Assembly (NCBI GenBank): GCA_965227265.1
Contig: OZ245738.1
Location: 2,728,001-2,792,000 of the forward strand
Length of the DNA stretch: 64,000 bases
Direction of reading: 5' to 3'
DNA from: UBA2336 sp965227265
Lineage (GTDB): Bacteria; Bacteroidota; Bacteroidia; Cytophagales; Cyclobacteriaceae
Under the pieces are notes generated by a model, which saw nothing but the letters and a program-made list of their open reading frames with translations, had not been told where the DNA came from and made no database searches. How positions within the stretch are numbered: position 1 is the stretch's first letter; every line of letters starts with the position of its first letter. Below, in pieces: positions 18,872 through 27,250 of the stretch. Both the position numbers and the translations under genes were made by a program.

Positions 18872-19312
18872 TTACTGAAGAAAGCTTTTCCAGCAGTGGT
18901 GCAACACGAAAAGAGAGATCTTTTCGCGGCATTCATTTACAAGCTTGAGCTGTAAGAATAAAGATTTGCCAGTATGGAAAGCCCTGCCTGGTTCAGGAAT
19001 ATTTACATCATTCAGGGGAGTGTTGTGCTCGTTGTCTGATCTTGTTTCATCAACAACCTCTGTCTCTACGAAAACCAGATTTGTGCTGAAAGGATGCGGA
19101 CCCGCATGATGATTGTTAAAAATTGAATTGGCTTCAGAAGCGAAAGCTGTATGCAAGCCTGGCACTTCTTCCTTTACCGGAACATGAGCCCATCCGCTTA
19201 CATAAGCAAAAAAGAAAACAGCCGAAAACACTGCAAAACAGCAATTGAATCCCATCCGTTTCCAAAAGCCGGAAGGGTGCTGACGTGTTAACGTGTTTAA
19301 AATCTGTTTCAT
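18872..19312 (-). CDS. Small single-pass membrane protein upstream of the efflux operon
   Basis: The ATG at 19312 gives 146 residues (a TTG at 19324 is also in frame). One hydrophobic segment at about 24-44 is followed by a His-containing soluble part (N-N-H-H-A-G-P-H-P) and a C-terminus V-L-H-H-C-W-K-S-F-L-Q. No family was recognised. Its orientation and position, about 130 bases ahead of the adaptor gene, suggest possible co-transcription with the pump. It is credible as a gene because of its own promoter-like box and membrane segment, but a non-coding alternative cannot be excluded. Confidence 0.5.
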   Translation of the reverse strand: MKQILNTLTRQHPSGFWKRMGFNCCFAVFSAVFFFAYVSGWAHVPVKEEVPGLHTAFASEANSIFNNHHAGPHPFSTNLVFVETEVVDETRSDNEHNTPLNDVNIPEPGRAFHTGKSLFLQLKLVNECREKISLFVLHHCWKSFLQ

Positions 19313-19321
19313 TGAAGGGTG

Positions 19322-19353
19322 CAAAGGTACATTAGATTCTGATTTTCAGAAAA
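19322..19353 (-). promoter_or_regulatory. Candidate Bacteroidota promoter
   Basis: On the minus strand TACCTTTG (19322-19329) matches the TAnnTTTG -7 element exactly. A TTTT at 19350-19353, 20 bases upstream, is a weak -33 match. It lies only 9 bases before the ATG at 19312, which implies a very short leader. Confidence 0.4.
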
Positions 19354-19479
19354 GGTAACTCCTTATCAGTAAATCTATGACAGTAGCCAACATGCCAATG
19401 CGATTACCAAAATAAACGTTAAACGCGCGAATTTGGTTAACCACCAACCGTAAAAATTACAGCAAACGTTTGAGATCAG

Positions 19480-20526
19480 CTATTTCAGCGTGGCCAAATC
19501 AATCACAAACCGATATTTCACATCGCCTTTCAGCATCCGTTCGTAAGCCTCATTGATGTAGGCGATATCGATCAGCTCAATGTCAGAAGTGATGTTATGC
19601 GTTGCACAGAAATCAAGCATTTCCTGGGTTTCCGGGATTCCACCGATCGAAGAACCCGCGATACTTCTGCGATTACCCAACAACGCAAAGCCCTGAATCT
19701 CGACTGGAGTTGGCGGAATGCCCACACAAATCATTACACCATTCGTATCGAGGGTACGCAGTAACTGATTATAATCATGTGGTGCTGAAACAGTGTTGAT
19801 GATAAAATCAAACTTGTTTTTTAATTCTTTCATCTGTTTTGCATCGTTGAGCAAAGCAAAGTGATGAGCGCCTAATTTGCGAGCATCTGCTTCCTTATTG
19901 GGGGAAGTGCTCAGCATCGTTACATCTGCGCCAAAAGCCGCGGCAAATTTCAACGCCATATGGCCCAGGCCGCCTAAACCAACCACAGCAACCTTGTGAC
20001 CCTTGCCTACTTTCCAGTGACGAAGCGGTGAATAGGTTGTAATACCCGCGCACAGTAGCGGAGCCACATTCGCCAGCGGAAGCTTATCTGAAACTTTTAA
20101 AACAAATTCTTCGCGTACAACAATATGATTTGAGTATCCGCCATATGTCACTCCGCCATGCACTTTATCACGCGCATTATACGTTCCGGTTGCTCCATTA
20201 TAGCAATACTGTTCAAGACCATGTTTGCAATTCTCACACTCGCGACATGAATCAACTAAACAACCCACTGCTGCAAGATCGCCTGTTTTAAATTTCTTAA
20301 CAGCTGATCCAACCTGTGTTACCTTCCCCACAATTTCATGGCCGGGTATGATGGGATAAAGCGAACCACCCCACTCGTTTCGCACCTGGTGCAAGTCCGA
20401 ATGACACACGCCACAGTATAAAACTTCGAATTGAACGTCTGTTGGGCCTACTTTACGTCTTTCGAAAGGGAAGTATTCTAGTTTTGAAGTTGCGCTTTGC
20501 GCGGCATATCCTTTGGCGGCTGTCAT
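19480..20526 (-). CDS. Zinc-dependent NAD(P) alcohol dehydrogenase (YahK/CAD-like)
   Basis: The 348-residue protein has the catalytic zinc site start (Y-C-G-V-C-H-S-D-L-H, then P-G-H-E-I-V-G), the four-Cys structural zinc lobe (C-R-E-C-E-N-C, later Cys) and a Rossmann dinucleotide motif G-L-G-G-L-G-H-M-A. The S-T-S-P-N-K following beta-2 suggests NADP preference, as in the YahK/cinnamyl-alcohol dehydrogenase group. It reversibly reduces aldehydes in the cytoplasm. It is a single gene with no obvious operon partner. Confidence 0.93.
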   Translation of the reverse strand: MTAAKGYAAQSATSKLEYFPFERRKVGPTDVQFEVLYCGVCHSDLHQVRNEWGGSLYPIIPGHEIVGKVTQVGSAVKKFKTGDLAAVGCLVDSCRECENCKHGLEQYCYNGATGTYNARDKVHGGVTYGGYSNHIVVREEFVLKVSDKLPLANVAPLLCAGITTYSPLRHWKVGKGHKVAVVGLGGLGHMALKFAAAFGADVTMLSTSPNKEADARKLGAHHFALLNDAKQMKELKNKFDFIINTVSAPHDYNQLLRTLDTNGVMICVGIPPTPVEIQGFALLGNRRSIAGSSIGGIPETQEMLDFCATHNITSDIELIDIAYINEAYERMLKGDVKYRFVIDLATLK

Positions 20527-20607
20527 ACAAGTAGGTTTGATTGATGTTATTGGTTATGTCTAGAACACATGTATAGATAAAAAGTTTTCGCAGCAATAGT
20601 TAAAAAT

Positions 20608-20638
20608 AAAAAAGTCCCGACTAAGTCAGGACTTTTTT
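20608..20638. terminator. Bidirectional hairpin terminator
   Basis: A 10-bp perfect stem AAAAAAGTCC / GGACTTTTTT encloses an 11-base loop. T-runs occur on both strands. It lies just after the stop of the lysine-rich mini-gene (minus strand) and is best read as that gene's terminator. Confidence 0.75.
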
Positions 20639-20659
20639 ATTTCATTGATCATAGATCAA

Positions 20660-20737
20660 TTACTTTTTCTTCTTAGCAGCTTTTTTCTTAGTAGTTTTTT
20701 TCTTTGCTGCTTTCTTTTTAGCGACTTTCTTTGCCAT
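20660..20737 (-). CDS. Lysine-rich histone-H1-tail-like micro-protein (25 aa)
   Basis: The minus-strand ATG at 20737 opens a 25-codon ORF with stop at 20660. The peptide starts M-A-K-K-V-A-K-K-K and is built from K-K-K-A-A / K-K-K-T-T units. In total it has 15 Lys, 6 Ala, 2 Thr and 1 Val after Met. This is the composition of histone H1-like C-terminal tails, which bind DNA or RNA non-specifically. Its own promoter match (20767-20797) and terminator (20608-20638) frame it as an independent transcription unit, which supports it being a real gene. The function is inferred from composition only. Confidence 0.7.
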   Translation of the reverse strand: MAKKVAKKKAAKKKTTKKKAAKKKK

Positions 20738-20766
20738 AGCGTTAAAAATTTAAGTTAAACATTACG

Positions 20767-20797
20767 TTAAGGTAAGATTTCATTTTGAATTAACAAA
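20767..20797 (-). promoter_or_regulatory. Bacteroidota-type promoter of the lysine-rich gene
   Basis: On the minus strand a -33 TTTG (20794-20797) is separated by 19 bases from TACCTTAA (20767-20774), a close match to TAnnTTTG. It lies about 30 bases upstream of the ATG at 20737, which is the expected geometry. Bases 20798-20932 beyond it hold nothing recognisable. Confidence 0.6.
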
Positions 20798-20932
20798 GTT
20801 TTAACATGTTTTTTACGAGCCATCCTATCGCCATCCATAGTGAAATCATTTTACACTTCATCATACTATCATTAACTGTCCTTTATTGCTTAACGTTTAC
20901 CTTAATGAAACAGATAGTATCTATAATTCCTT

Positions 20933-22549
20933 CTACTTGTAATACTTCATCACGGGATATAGAACAGTCTTAGAATTTACGAGTTGATTACCGAAATATT
21001 CGTCAAAGAAGTTCCAGGTTACGTAACCATCATCCGACTCTGGTTCCAATAAATAGAATGCAAGATTTCCTAACGGCTGCGCAAGCTCAACCACATAATC
21101 ACCCTTACTAAATTTCTGTTTTTTAGTAGCATACTTTCCCTGTATCCGTGCCATAAAATGCCCTTCAAACTTGCGTTGGCTCTTTTCGTGCTTTGCGATC
21201 TCAAAAACTTCAATTTCTTTAGTAACTGATTTTGTTAGCTGCGTTACCACAATGCCGTGCTTTTTCAGGTTTTCAGCAACTGCCGTAAACGCTGCGGGAA
21301 TGATGTAGCCTTTAGGTAAAGTACTTTCAACTTCAGCATCAAATTTTGCATAGTATGTAACATCATCAACTGTAATAACATTGCCTGTGCGATAAAATTC
21401 TTTCGAGCCATCAGCTTTAGTATACGATACGTAATCGTAGGTTGGAAATTTAGTTAAGGTTTCCAACGGCACCATTTTAAAACGAACACCTTTCTTAATC
21501 TTACCGGCTTCATTTCTTACCGTTTGAATGGTTTTAGCATCTGCCTCCTTCGTAATTCGCTGAATCTCCTTAGCCTGTGAATTTGTATGCTCCAGAATTT
21601 CCGCAGCAAATGAATACGTTGAGAAAATGCGTTCATAGAAACGATCATGTGCAAACGCTTCACTCAGGATCGCCAAGCGGTTTCGCAAACCAAATTGATT
21701 CACCAAATACCTTGGGTGATGATTATACGTGTAGAAGTTTTTCGGAGGCCAGGCTTCGTTAACATCGTAATCGCCATACGGGCCAAGGTTTAGATCATAT
21801 TTCTTCTTGGCTGATTCCGTAATGCTTTTCAACATGTTCACGGTATAATCATAGGTTGATTTTTCACCGGCTGAATGATAGCTGGGTGCCCAAGTCAAAT
21901 TCCACGCATGCCAGGTTCCGTTAGTTGTGTGCAGATCAACAAACACGTGTGGATCCCAGGGAACGATGATATTTTTAAATAACGTATTCGTTTCAAGCGT
22001 CTCCATTTTTACACCATCGCGGTTCAAATCAAAGCCTTGGCTATTTTCCCGATCGCCCGTTTCCAGCGGACTATCTTCCTGCGAAGGACGTTTTCCTTTT
22101 GCCATCTTATCGTTGCTGTCTGTATTATATATGGGAGCAAACAGGATAATTTGATTATCAAGCAGATACTTTTTGTTTCCCAGCAGAATATCGCGCATCA
22201 ACATCATAACACTCTCCTTCCCTTCCACTTCACCTGCATGAATATTGCCTTGCATATAAATGATCAGCTTTCCGCTAGCCTTTGCCTCGGCTACTGATGT
22301 GACTTTTGGCCTTGCCAGAACAGCAACCGGAATATCTTTTCCCTCCAGACTCTTACCCATAGACGTTAGGTAGACCTCATCGCTTTTCGATTCAATAGCT
22401 TTTAAAAATGCCATCACCTCAGCATAGGTTGATGTTTTGACAAAGTTTGATTTTTCAGGTGTCAGGATAAGATCTTCTGACCACACGGTTTGGGCCTGAA
22501 GTTGAACGCCAAGGGTGAGTGCGCACAGAATTAGAAGGATGCCTTTCAT
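20933..22549 (-). CDS. Secreted M14-family zinc carboxypeptidase
   Basis: The ATG at 22549 gives 538 residues starting with a signal peptide (M-K-G-I-L-L-I-L-C-A-L, cleaved near L-Q-A-Q). The upstream in-frame extension to 22687 is poor and probably untranslated. The M14 zinc signature H-A-G-E-V-E-G-K-E and the downstream D-L-N-R-D and H-T-T-N-G-T segments are visible, so the metal site appears present. The enzyme should trim C-terminal residues from peptides, or cell-wall peptides, in the periplasm. It is divergent from the gene at 22718. Confidence 0.85.
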   Translation of the reverse strand: MKGILLILCALTLGVQLQAQTVWSEDLILTPEKSNFVKTSTYAEVMAFLKAIESKSDEVYLTSMGKSLEGKDIPVAVLARPKVTSVAEAKASGKLIIYMQGNIHAGEVEGKESVMMLMRDILLGNKKYLLDNQIILFAPIYNTDSNDKMAKGKRPSQEDSPLETGDRENSQGFDLNRDGVKMETLETNTLFKNIIVPWDPHVFVDLHTTNGTWHAWNLTWAPSYHSAGEKSTYDYTVNMLKSITESAKKKYDLNLGPYGDYDVNEAWPPKNFYTYNHHPRYLVNQFGLRNRLAILSEAFAHDRFYERIFSTYSFAAEILEHTNSQAKEIQRITKEADAKTIQTVRNEAGKIKKGVRFKMVPLETLTKFPTYDYVSYTKADGSKEFYRTGNVITVDDVTYYAKFDAEVESTLPKGYIIPAAFTAVAENLKKHGIVVTQLTKSVTKEIEVFEIAKHEKSQRKFEGHFMARIQGKYATKKQKFSKGDYVVELAQPLGNLAFYLLEPESDDGYVTWNFFDEYFGNQLVNSKTVLYPVMKYYK

Positions 22550-22645
22550 AGGGTATAGAGTTTGTCGCATCAAGCTAAGCAAGTTCAGTTTAAAACAAAA
22601 TCTGCCTTCTGCCTCACCAAACGCCTCTCTATCCGTGCTAGACGG

Positions 22646-22702
22646 TATACCAAAATGCAACCTTGTTGGTATAGAAGGCGATCTCAACCTAATCTACTTT
22701 TA
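22646..22702. promoter_or_regulatory. Divergent-promoter inverted repeat and -7 box
   Basis: A perfect 8-bp inverted repeat TATACCAA-N12-TTGGTATA (22646-22673) lies between the divergent M14 peptidase and the gene at 22718. On the plus strand TACTTTTA at 22695-22702 resembles the TAnnTTTG element and lies 16 bases before the ATG. A shared operator is plausible. Confidence 0.4.
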
Positions 22703-22717
22703 TTAAAAACTTAAGCC

Positions 22718-24427
22718 ATGAAGAATTTTGTAACCTCCTTAATCCACAGATCGGCATTGCTGCTTATTGCAGTGATGTTTTTATCTGCTACCATAAGCCT
22801 GGCGCAGGTCAGCTATATGGAAAATGAAATCGCGCACCAGATCTCCAACAAGGCTGAGCAAGGATACCTGGGTGATGTAAACATGAATGCCGATAAAAAA
22901 GAGATCACCTTAAGCTTTGTCACAGCCACAAAAGCCAAAAAAATTAAAGTTGAAAAATACATTTTCGACTACGACTTGAATTTCAAGAACTCTGAAAAAG
23001 AAGAGTACGAACAGGCGAAAGATGTAAAATCAAAGTACGGATGGTTCAAATTCCGTAACGAAGAGGTTGAAAAAACAATTGGCGTTACGGCAGAGCCGAC
23101 CATGATGGGAAACCTGGTGTTCAAGCGTAAAGAAATCACCAGTTTCTGGAGCTGGTATTATGGCGGCTACAGAACTGAATCTAAAGTTACTGACAAACTG
23201 AAACCGAGAAATGATGAAGGGAACAAGTACTACTATCGTGGGCACTTTGATAACGATGAAACAGGCGAGCTTTTAGCATTGGTTTCTCCAAAAATCAACG
23301 GTAAAGATTATTACAAAATGATGATGGAATACAATGTTTTAAAAGTCGACAAAGACCTGAACATTGTAAGCAAGGTTGATATTATGTTTGACAACCCGCA
23401 ATACCTGATCTGGAAAGGCGTGTTTGATAACACCGGAGATTTCGCAGCAGTTTTCGCGCCTACTGCCGGAATGGGAATCAAGAACGAATCTGAAAAACCA
23501 ACCGAATACACGTATGTAAGAATAAATCCAAAAGGCGAAGTTGTAGAACGCGTTACGTTTGAAACAAAAGCAACCCGCTGGATGATTGGTGGTGTTTATG
23601 ACAAAGGTGGTGTTACGACTATTTACGGAGCCGGTTTCAAAATCGGTAAGCCAAAAGATGCATACGCTGACTATAAAAACTACGCACCCGTTTACAAAGG
23701 TTTCGACAACATGCAGGTAGTTGGTTTAAAGAACGGCAAGCTTCAATATGTTTCAGCCCCTAACCTGGATGAAATCGCTGCCAAAACAACTGCACCTTCA
23801 GGCCAGAAGAAAGCGAAAGAATATGATGGCGGCCGCATTCGCGTAACCGGTATCGAAACTGCACCTAACGGTGACGTTATGATCATGGCACAAATGGTTA
23901 CTTACAATGTGGTAAGTCAACTGATTATCTATAAAGATTTTCTGGTGTTTCACTTTGCCGGGAATGGTGAGTTGAAAAAAGTGTACAGCATTGATACACC
24001 GGCTAAAGGCGGATTATATAACTCAACTGATCCGGTTAGCTCACCGGCAACCCGCCCTTCTGATTCTGAAATTTTTATCAGTGAAGATGGCAATACAGCG
24101 CTTTGGACAACCGCGCTTGTTACTAAAGTGGATAAGACAAGTGTGTCATATTACTTCCTGAACGAAAAAACCACAACCTGGACTCCGCGTGAGCAATTGC
24201 TGGTAAGCACAATTGATCTTGCTACCAACAACATGACGGCAATTCAAACCGTAGGCGATGATACCAAAGGCAAGAAAGATTTCTTCCTCCGCAAGGATAT
24301 TCGTTTCGTTCCTTTTGGTGATGGCAAACGCGTGCTGGTAATTGGTGAAGACAGGATGAGCGTGGGCGTATTCAGCAAGAATGATAATTACATCTATCTC
24401 GGTAAGCTGGGCATTGCTAAGAAATAA
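22718..24427 (+). CDS. Secreted protein of unknown function (569 aa)
   Basis: The protein has an N-terminal signal peptide (about 1-29, A-T-I-S-L-A-Q) and no further membrane segment. The mature part is rich in alternating charged and aromatic beta strands (for example F-W-S-W-Y-Y-G-G-Y, N-P-Q-Y-L-I-W-K-G-V-F) with repeated G-D-x-x-x-V-F-A-P type turns. These may form a beta-propeller, but no named family was recognised. It is followed by a strong terminator and appears monocistronic. A role in the envelope or outside the cell is all that can be inferred. Confidence 0.8.
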   Translation: MKNFVTSLIHRSALLLIAVMFLSATISLAQVSYMENEIAHQISNKAEQGYLGDVNMNADKKEITLSFVTATKAKKIKVEKYIFDYDLNFKNSEKEEYEQAKDVKSKYGWFKFRNEEVEKTIGVTAEPTMMGNLVFKRKEITSFWSWYYGGYRTESKVTDKLKPRNDEGNKYYYRGHFDNDETGELLALVSPKINGKDYYKMMMEYNVLKVDKDLNIVSKVDIMFDNPQYLIWKGVFDNTGDFAAVFAPTAGMGIKNESEKPTEYTYVRINPKGEVVERVTFETKATRWMIGGVYDKGGVTTIYGAGFKIGKPKDAYADYKNYAPVYKGFDNMQVVGLKNGKLQYVSAPNLDEIAAKTTAPSGQKKAKEYDGGRIRVTGIETAPNGDVMIMAQMVTYNVVSQLIIYKDFLVFHFAGNGELKKVYSIDTPAKGGLYNSTDPVSSPATRPSDSEIFISEDGNTALWTTALVTKVDKTSVSYYFLNEKTTTWTPREQLLVSTIDLATNNMTAIQTVGDDTKGKKDFFLRKDIRFVPFGDGKRVLVIGEDRMSVGVFSKNDNYIYLGKLGIAKK

Positions 24428-24451
24428 ATAAATTTTGGCTTGATTGGAAGA

Positions 24452-24477
24452 GGGCTGTCGGAAGACAGTCCTTTTTT
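24452..24477 (+). terminator. Rho-independent terminator
   Basis: An 8-bp stem GGGCTGTC / GACAGTCC (one G-U pair) closes a GGAA tetraloop and is followed by TTTTTT. It lies 24 bases after the stop of the gene ending at 24427. Confidence 0.85.
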
Positions 24478-24485
24478 ATTATCAA

Positions 24486-24514
24486 TGTCAAACTTAGCCT
24501 GTCGAAGCTTGACA
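24486..24514. repeat. Short hairpin repeat, possible dispersed element fragment
   Basis: TGTCAAACTT / AAGCTTGACA pair with one mismatch around a 9-base loop that contains CCTGTCG. The AGCCTGTCGAAGC core resembles the intergenic palindromes at 37129-37229 and 45793-45843. Confidence 0.35.
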
Positions 24515-24566
24515 ACCCGAAGTGACCCTCGACAGCACAGAGCACAGATAAAATTTTATTAATTTA

Positions 24567-25184
24567 TCAAATTAGATTGTTCGCGTACGCGAACTTAATT
24601 AGGCCCACTAACGAGTTAGTAGCCGTTTTCTTAAAGATATTCTTGCGATGCGTTTCGACTGTACGCTCGCTGATGAAAAGCTCTTCCGCAATATCTTTGT
24701 TGGTGTACTCTTTCGCGATAAGCTTAAGAATCTCGCGCTCACGATCAGTGAGCAGCTTGCCCTCATCGGGATTGTTAAGGTTCGTGATAAGCATTTTGTT
24801 CACGTCACTGCTCAGGTAAACCTTGCCATTGCTTACATCGTGAATGGCATTTAGCAATTCTTTATGCGTGTCTTTCTTCAAGACATAACCGTTAACTCCG
24901 GCTTTTAAAATTTCCTTTACCAGGTGCACTTCATCGTGCATGCTGAGTAAAATAATCTTTGTATTGGGAGCGATACGCTTAACAGTATTGAGAAGCGACA
25001 ATCCGTCCATACCCGGCATACTGTAATCCGTAATGATCAGGTCTACATCCTGCTTCTTCAAAAATTCCAATGCTGCTTCAGCGCTCCCGGCTTGCCCTAC
25101 AATTTGCAGTCCTTCTTCCTGGCTGAGCAGGCTTTTAACTCCATCCAGAAGGATTGTATGATCATCAACCAGCAGTATTTTCAT
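24567..25184 (-). CDS. NarL/FixJ-family response regulator
   Basis: The start is set at the ATG at 25184 (M-K-I-L-L-V-D-D-H), which is the canonical receiver N-terminus. An extension to 25238 is in frame but not receiver-like. The 205 residues comprise a receiver with Asp7-Asp8 and phospho-acceptor Asp53 (I-I-T-D-Y-S-M-P-G-M) and a LuxR helix-turn-helix at about 140-200 (L-T-D-R-E-R-E-I-L-K-L-I). It lies 87 bases downstream of two tandem TPR histidine kinases on the same strand and is the obvious output regulator for them. Confidence 0.94.
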   Translation of the reverse strand: MKILLVDDHTILLDGVKSLLSQEEGLQIVGQAGSAEAALEFLKKQDVDLIITDYSMPGMDGLSLLNTVKRIAPNTKIILLSMHDEVHLVKEILKAGVNGYVLKKDTHKELLNAIHDVSNGKVYLSSDVNKMLITNLNNPDEGKLLTDREREILKLIAKEYTNKDIAEELFISERTVETHRKNIFKKTATNSLVGLIKFAYANNLI

Positions 25185-25271
25185 GCGCACAGATTCGTTT
25201 GCCCCATTAAAAATACGGAAGATACCGGAAGTGATCATACCGGTAAATAAAACTTATGGAAATCTCAATTT

Positions 25272-27242
25272 CTATCCGTGCTGCACGGTATTTATTGGCG
25301 GATTAGCCATAACGGCCGAGGATAATAACCGGAGCATAAACGTGGTGCCCTTATGCCCATTTCGTGAATCGAGCTCAAGTTCGCCCCGGATCAGGCTTGC
25401 CCGAGATTTTATATTCCGCCAGCCATTGCCTTGGCTGTTTTCAAGCACGCCAATATCGAATCCATTCCCATTATCCTCAATGGTGATGGATATCTCTTCT
25501 TCATGCCCTACGAGTTGGATCGTAATTTTCGAAGCCTCTGCATATTTGATCACATTGTTTACCCATTCCTGGATAATCCGGTACAAAGAAATTTCATGAA
25601 CTTCATTCATGCGCTCTGGGATATCAAATCCATTTACGGTAACAAAAATTTTCCCGGTTTGATTAAGACGCAACCCCATTTCCTGTAAAGCCGGAACAAG
25701 ACCGTGCTGAATAAGTGTTTGCGGCATTAAGTTAAAAGCAATGCTCCTGATCTCCGTATGCATTTCATTCAGAATAACTTCGGAACGTTCAGCAATACTT
25801 ATTTTATTCTCTAAGGATGCGGTTTTGTCAAGTTGGTTCACCATCAGGCGGAGTGAAGAAATCAATTGGCCCATGCCATCGTGCAGATCGCGGGCAAAAC
25901 GTTTCCGCTCATTTTCCTGCGAACGAATGGTGGCATCAATAAACGCTTCCCGAACAGCAAGTTCTTTTTCCTGCTCAGACATCAACTGCTTACGTTTAAA
26001 TCGTCCCCGCGCTACAATAACAATCAATGCAACCACCACAACAAGGGCAACAATAATAAGATAGGTCTTTTGCAATTGAAGTTTCTGCTCAGAAAGTTGT
26101 GCGGTTTGCAAGGCTATCTGTTGCTCTTTTTTTTCAGTTTCGTATTTGGTTTGCATCTCAGCAACAGCACTGGCGCTGGAGTTTTTATAAATGCTGTCTT
26201 TAGCAATTGCCCACAGTTCAAAATACCGGCTTGCCTGTTGATGATCACCCAAGCCCCGATAGTTTTTGGCCAGTCCAACGTAGGTATTCTCAAACTTCAG
26301 TAATAAGTTATGCTTGGTAGCAACCGCAAGCGCTTCTTCTCCGGCTTTAATACCTTCCCGGAATTTCCCACTCTTATAGTAGAGATCTGATAGCGACTGC
26401 AAATCCGCTGCAATAAAAAATGGATTCCCTACTTTTTCACGATAAGGCTTTGCAAGTTCATATTGCTTAATAGCCTTTTGATATTCATTCGCTTCAGCAT
26501 AGATAGTGCCTAGAATAAAATACGAATTTGCGATAGATTGATTATCGCAACTGGTTTTTGCTATAGCAAGCCCTTTGTCCACCATATATTTAGCAGAGTC
26601 AAGCACCTGCAAGGAACCGTACGCAACAGCTGAGTTGTTGTAAATGTATAGCATTATGTAGTCATACTTGGGGTTTTTCATCAGCCCCAAACTTTGATTC
26701 CCAAAATCAATACAGTTTCTGAATTGCTTCAATTCCAGGTAAGCATATGAAACATTCGTTCTTACTTTAAATTCAATTTCAGTATCCGGATTCGACTCTA
26801 ATAATTTGAGTGCTTCGAAAAGATTTTTTAATCCTTCCTGAGCCTTGCCTTCGCTGATCAAAAAACGTCCTAATGCTCCACGTGTACGAATTTGTGCGCG
26901 CGGATTATTAGCCTGAATAGCATACTCTTTTGCTTTCTTAAGCAAATAGATGGCACTATCGTTAAGCCCGTTTGATGTTTTATCGATGGCGAGGGAGAGT
27001 AATACATATGCTTTGATAACTTTATCATCACTACTTAAAAGTTTCTTAACTTCTTGAATGGTTTGTTTTAGCTTGCTATAATCAGATCGGTTATAGATAG
27101 AAACCAGCTCACTTAGTACGATAGCACGATCCACTCCGGTAAGTTTAGGAAGAATGCGCTCAAGACTGTCGGCTTTTGAAACTTGTGCAGTTGTATGGAA
27201 ACCGCAACTAAGGATAATCAGCAATAAAAAAAATCTCTTCAT
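25272..27242 (-). CDS. TPR-containing sensor histidine kinase (second of a tandem pair)
   Basis: The ATG at 27242 gives 656 residues. A signal peptide (about 1-20) precedes a periplasmic TPR region (about 25-330), a coiled-coil segment rich in Gln/Leu, one transmembrane helix near 370 (L-I-I-V-A-L-V-V-V-V-A-L) and a HisKA_3 module with phospho-His near 454 (F-A-R-D-L-H-D-G-M-G). The HATPase domain shows E-W-V-N-N-V-I-K-Y-A and E-D-N-G-N-G-F. It starts 9 bases after the stop of its paralogue and precedes the response regulator. Its cytoplasmic half is very similar to that of the upstream kinase. Confidence 0.92.
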   Translation of the reverse strand: MKRFFLLLIILSCGFHTTAQVSKADSLERILPKLTGVDRAIVLSELVSIYNRSDYSKLKQTIQEVKKLLSSDDKVIKAYVLLSLAIDKTSNGLNDSAIYLLKKAKEYAIQANNPRAQIRTRGALGRFLISEGKAQEGLKNLFEALKLLESNPDTEIEFKVRTNVSYAYLELKQFRNCIDFGNQSLGLMKNPKYDYIMLYIYNNSAVAYGSLQVLDSAKYMVDKGLAIAKTSCDNQSIANSYFILGTIYAEANEYQKAIKQYELAKPYREKVGNPFFIAADLQSLSDLYYKSGKFREGIKAGEEALAVATKHNLLLKFENTYVGLAKNYRGLGDHQQASRYFELWAIAKDSIYKNSSASAVAEMQTKYETEKKEQQIALQTAQLSEQKLQLQKTYLIIVALVVVVALIVIVARGRFKRKQLMSEQEKELAVREAFIDATIRSQENERKRFARDLHDGMGQLISSLRLMVNQLDKTASLENKISIAERSEVILNEMHTEIRSIAFNLMPQTLIQHGLVPALQEMGLRLNQTGKIFVTVNGFDIPERMNEVHEISLYRIIQEWVNNVIKYAEASKITIQLVGHEEEISITIEDNGNGFDIGVLENSQGNGWRNIKSRASLIRGELELDSRNGHKGTTFMLRLLSSAVMANPPINTVQHG

Positions 27243-27250
27243 ACGGCTGA

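Noticed and set aside
25183..26303. Several plus-strand ORFs (up to 145 codons)
   Set aside because: They are antisense to the TPR histidine kinase, which has all its motifs intact.
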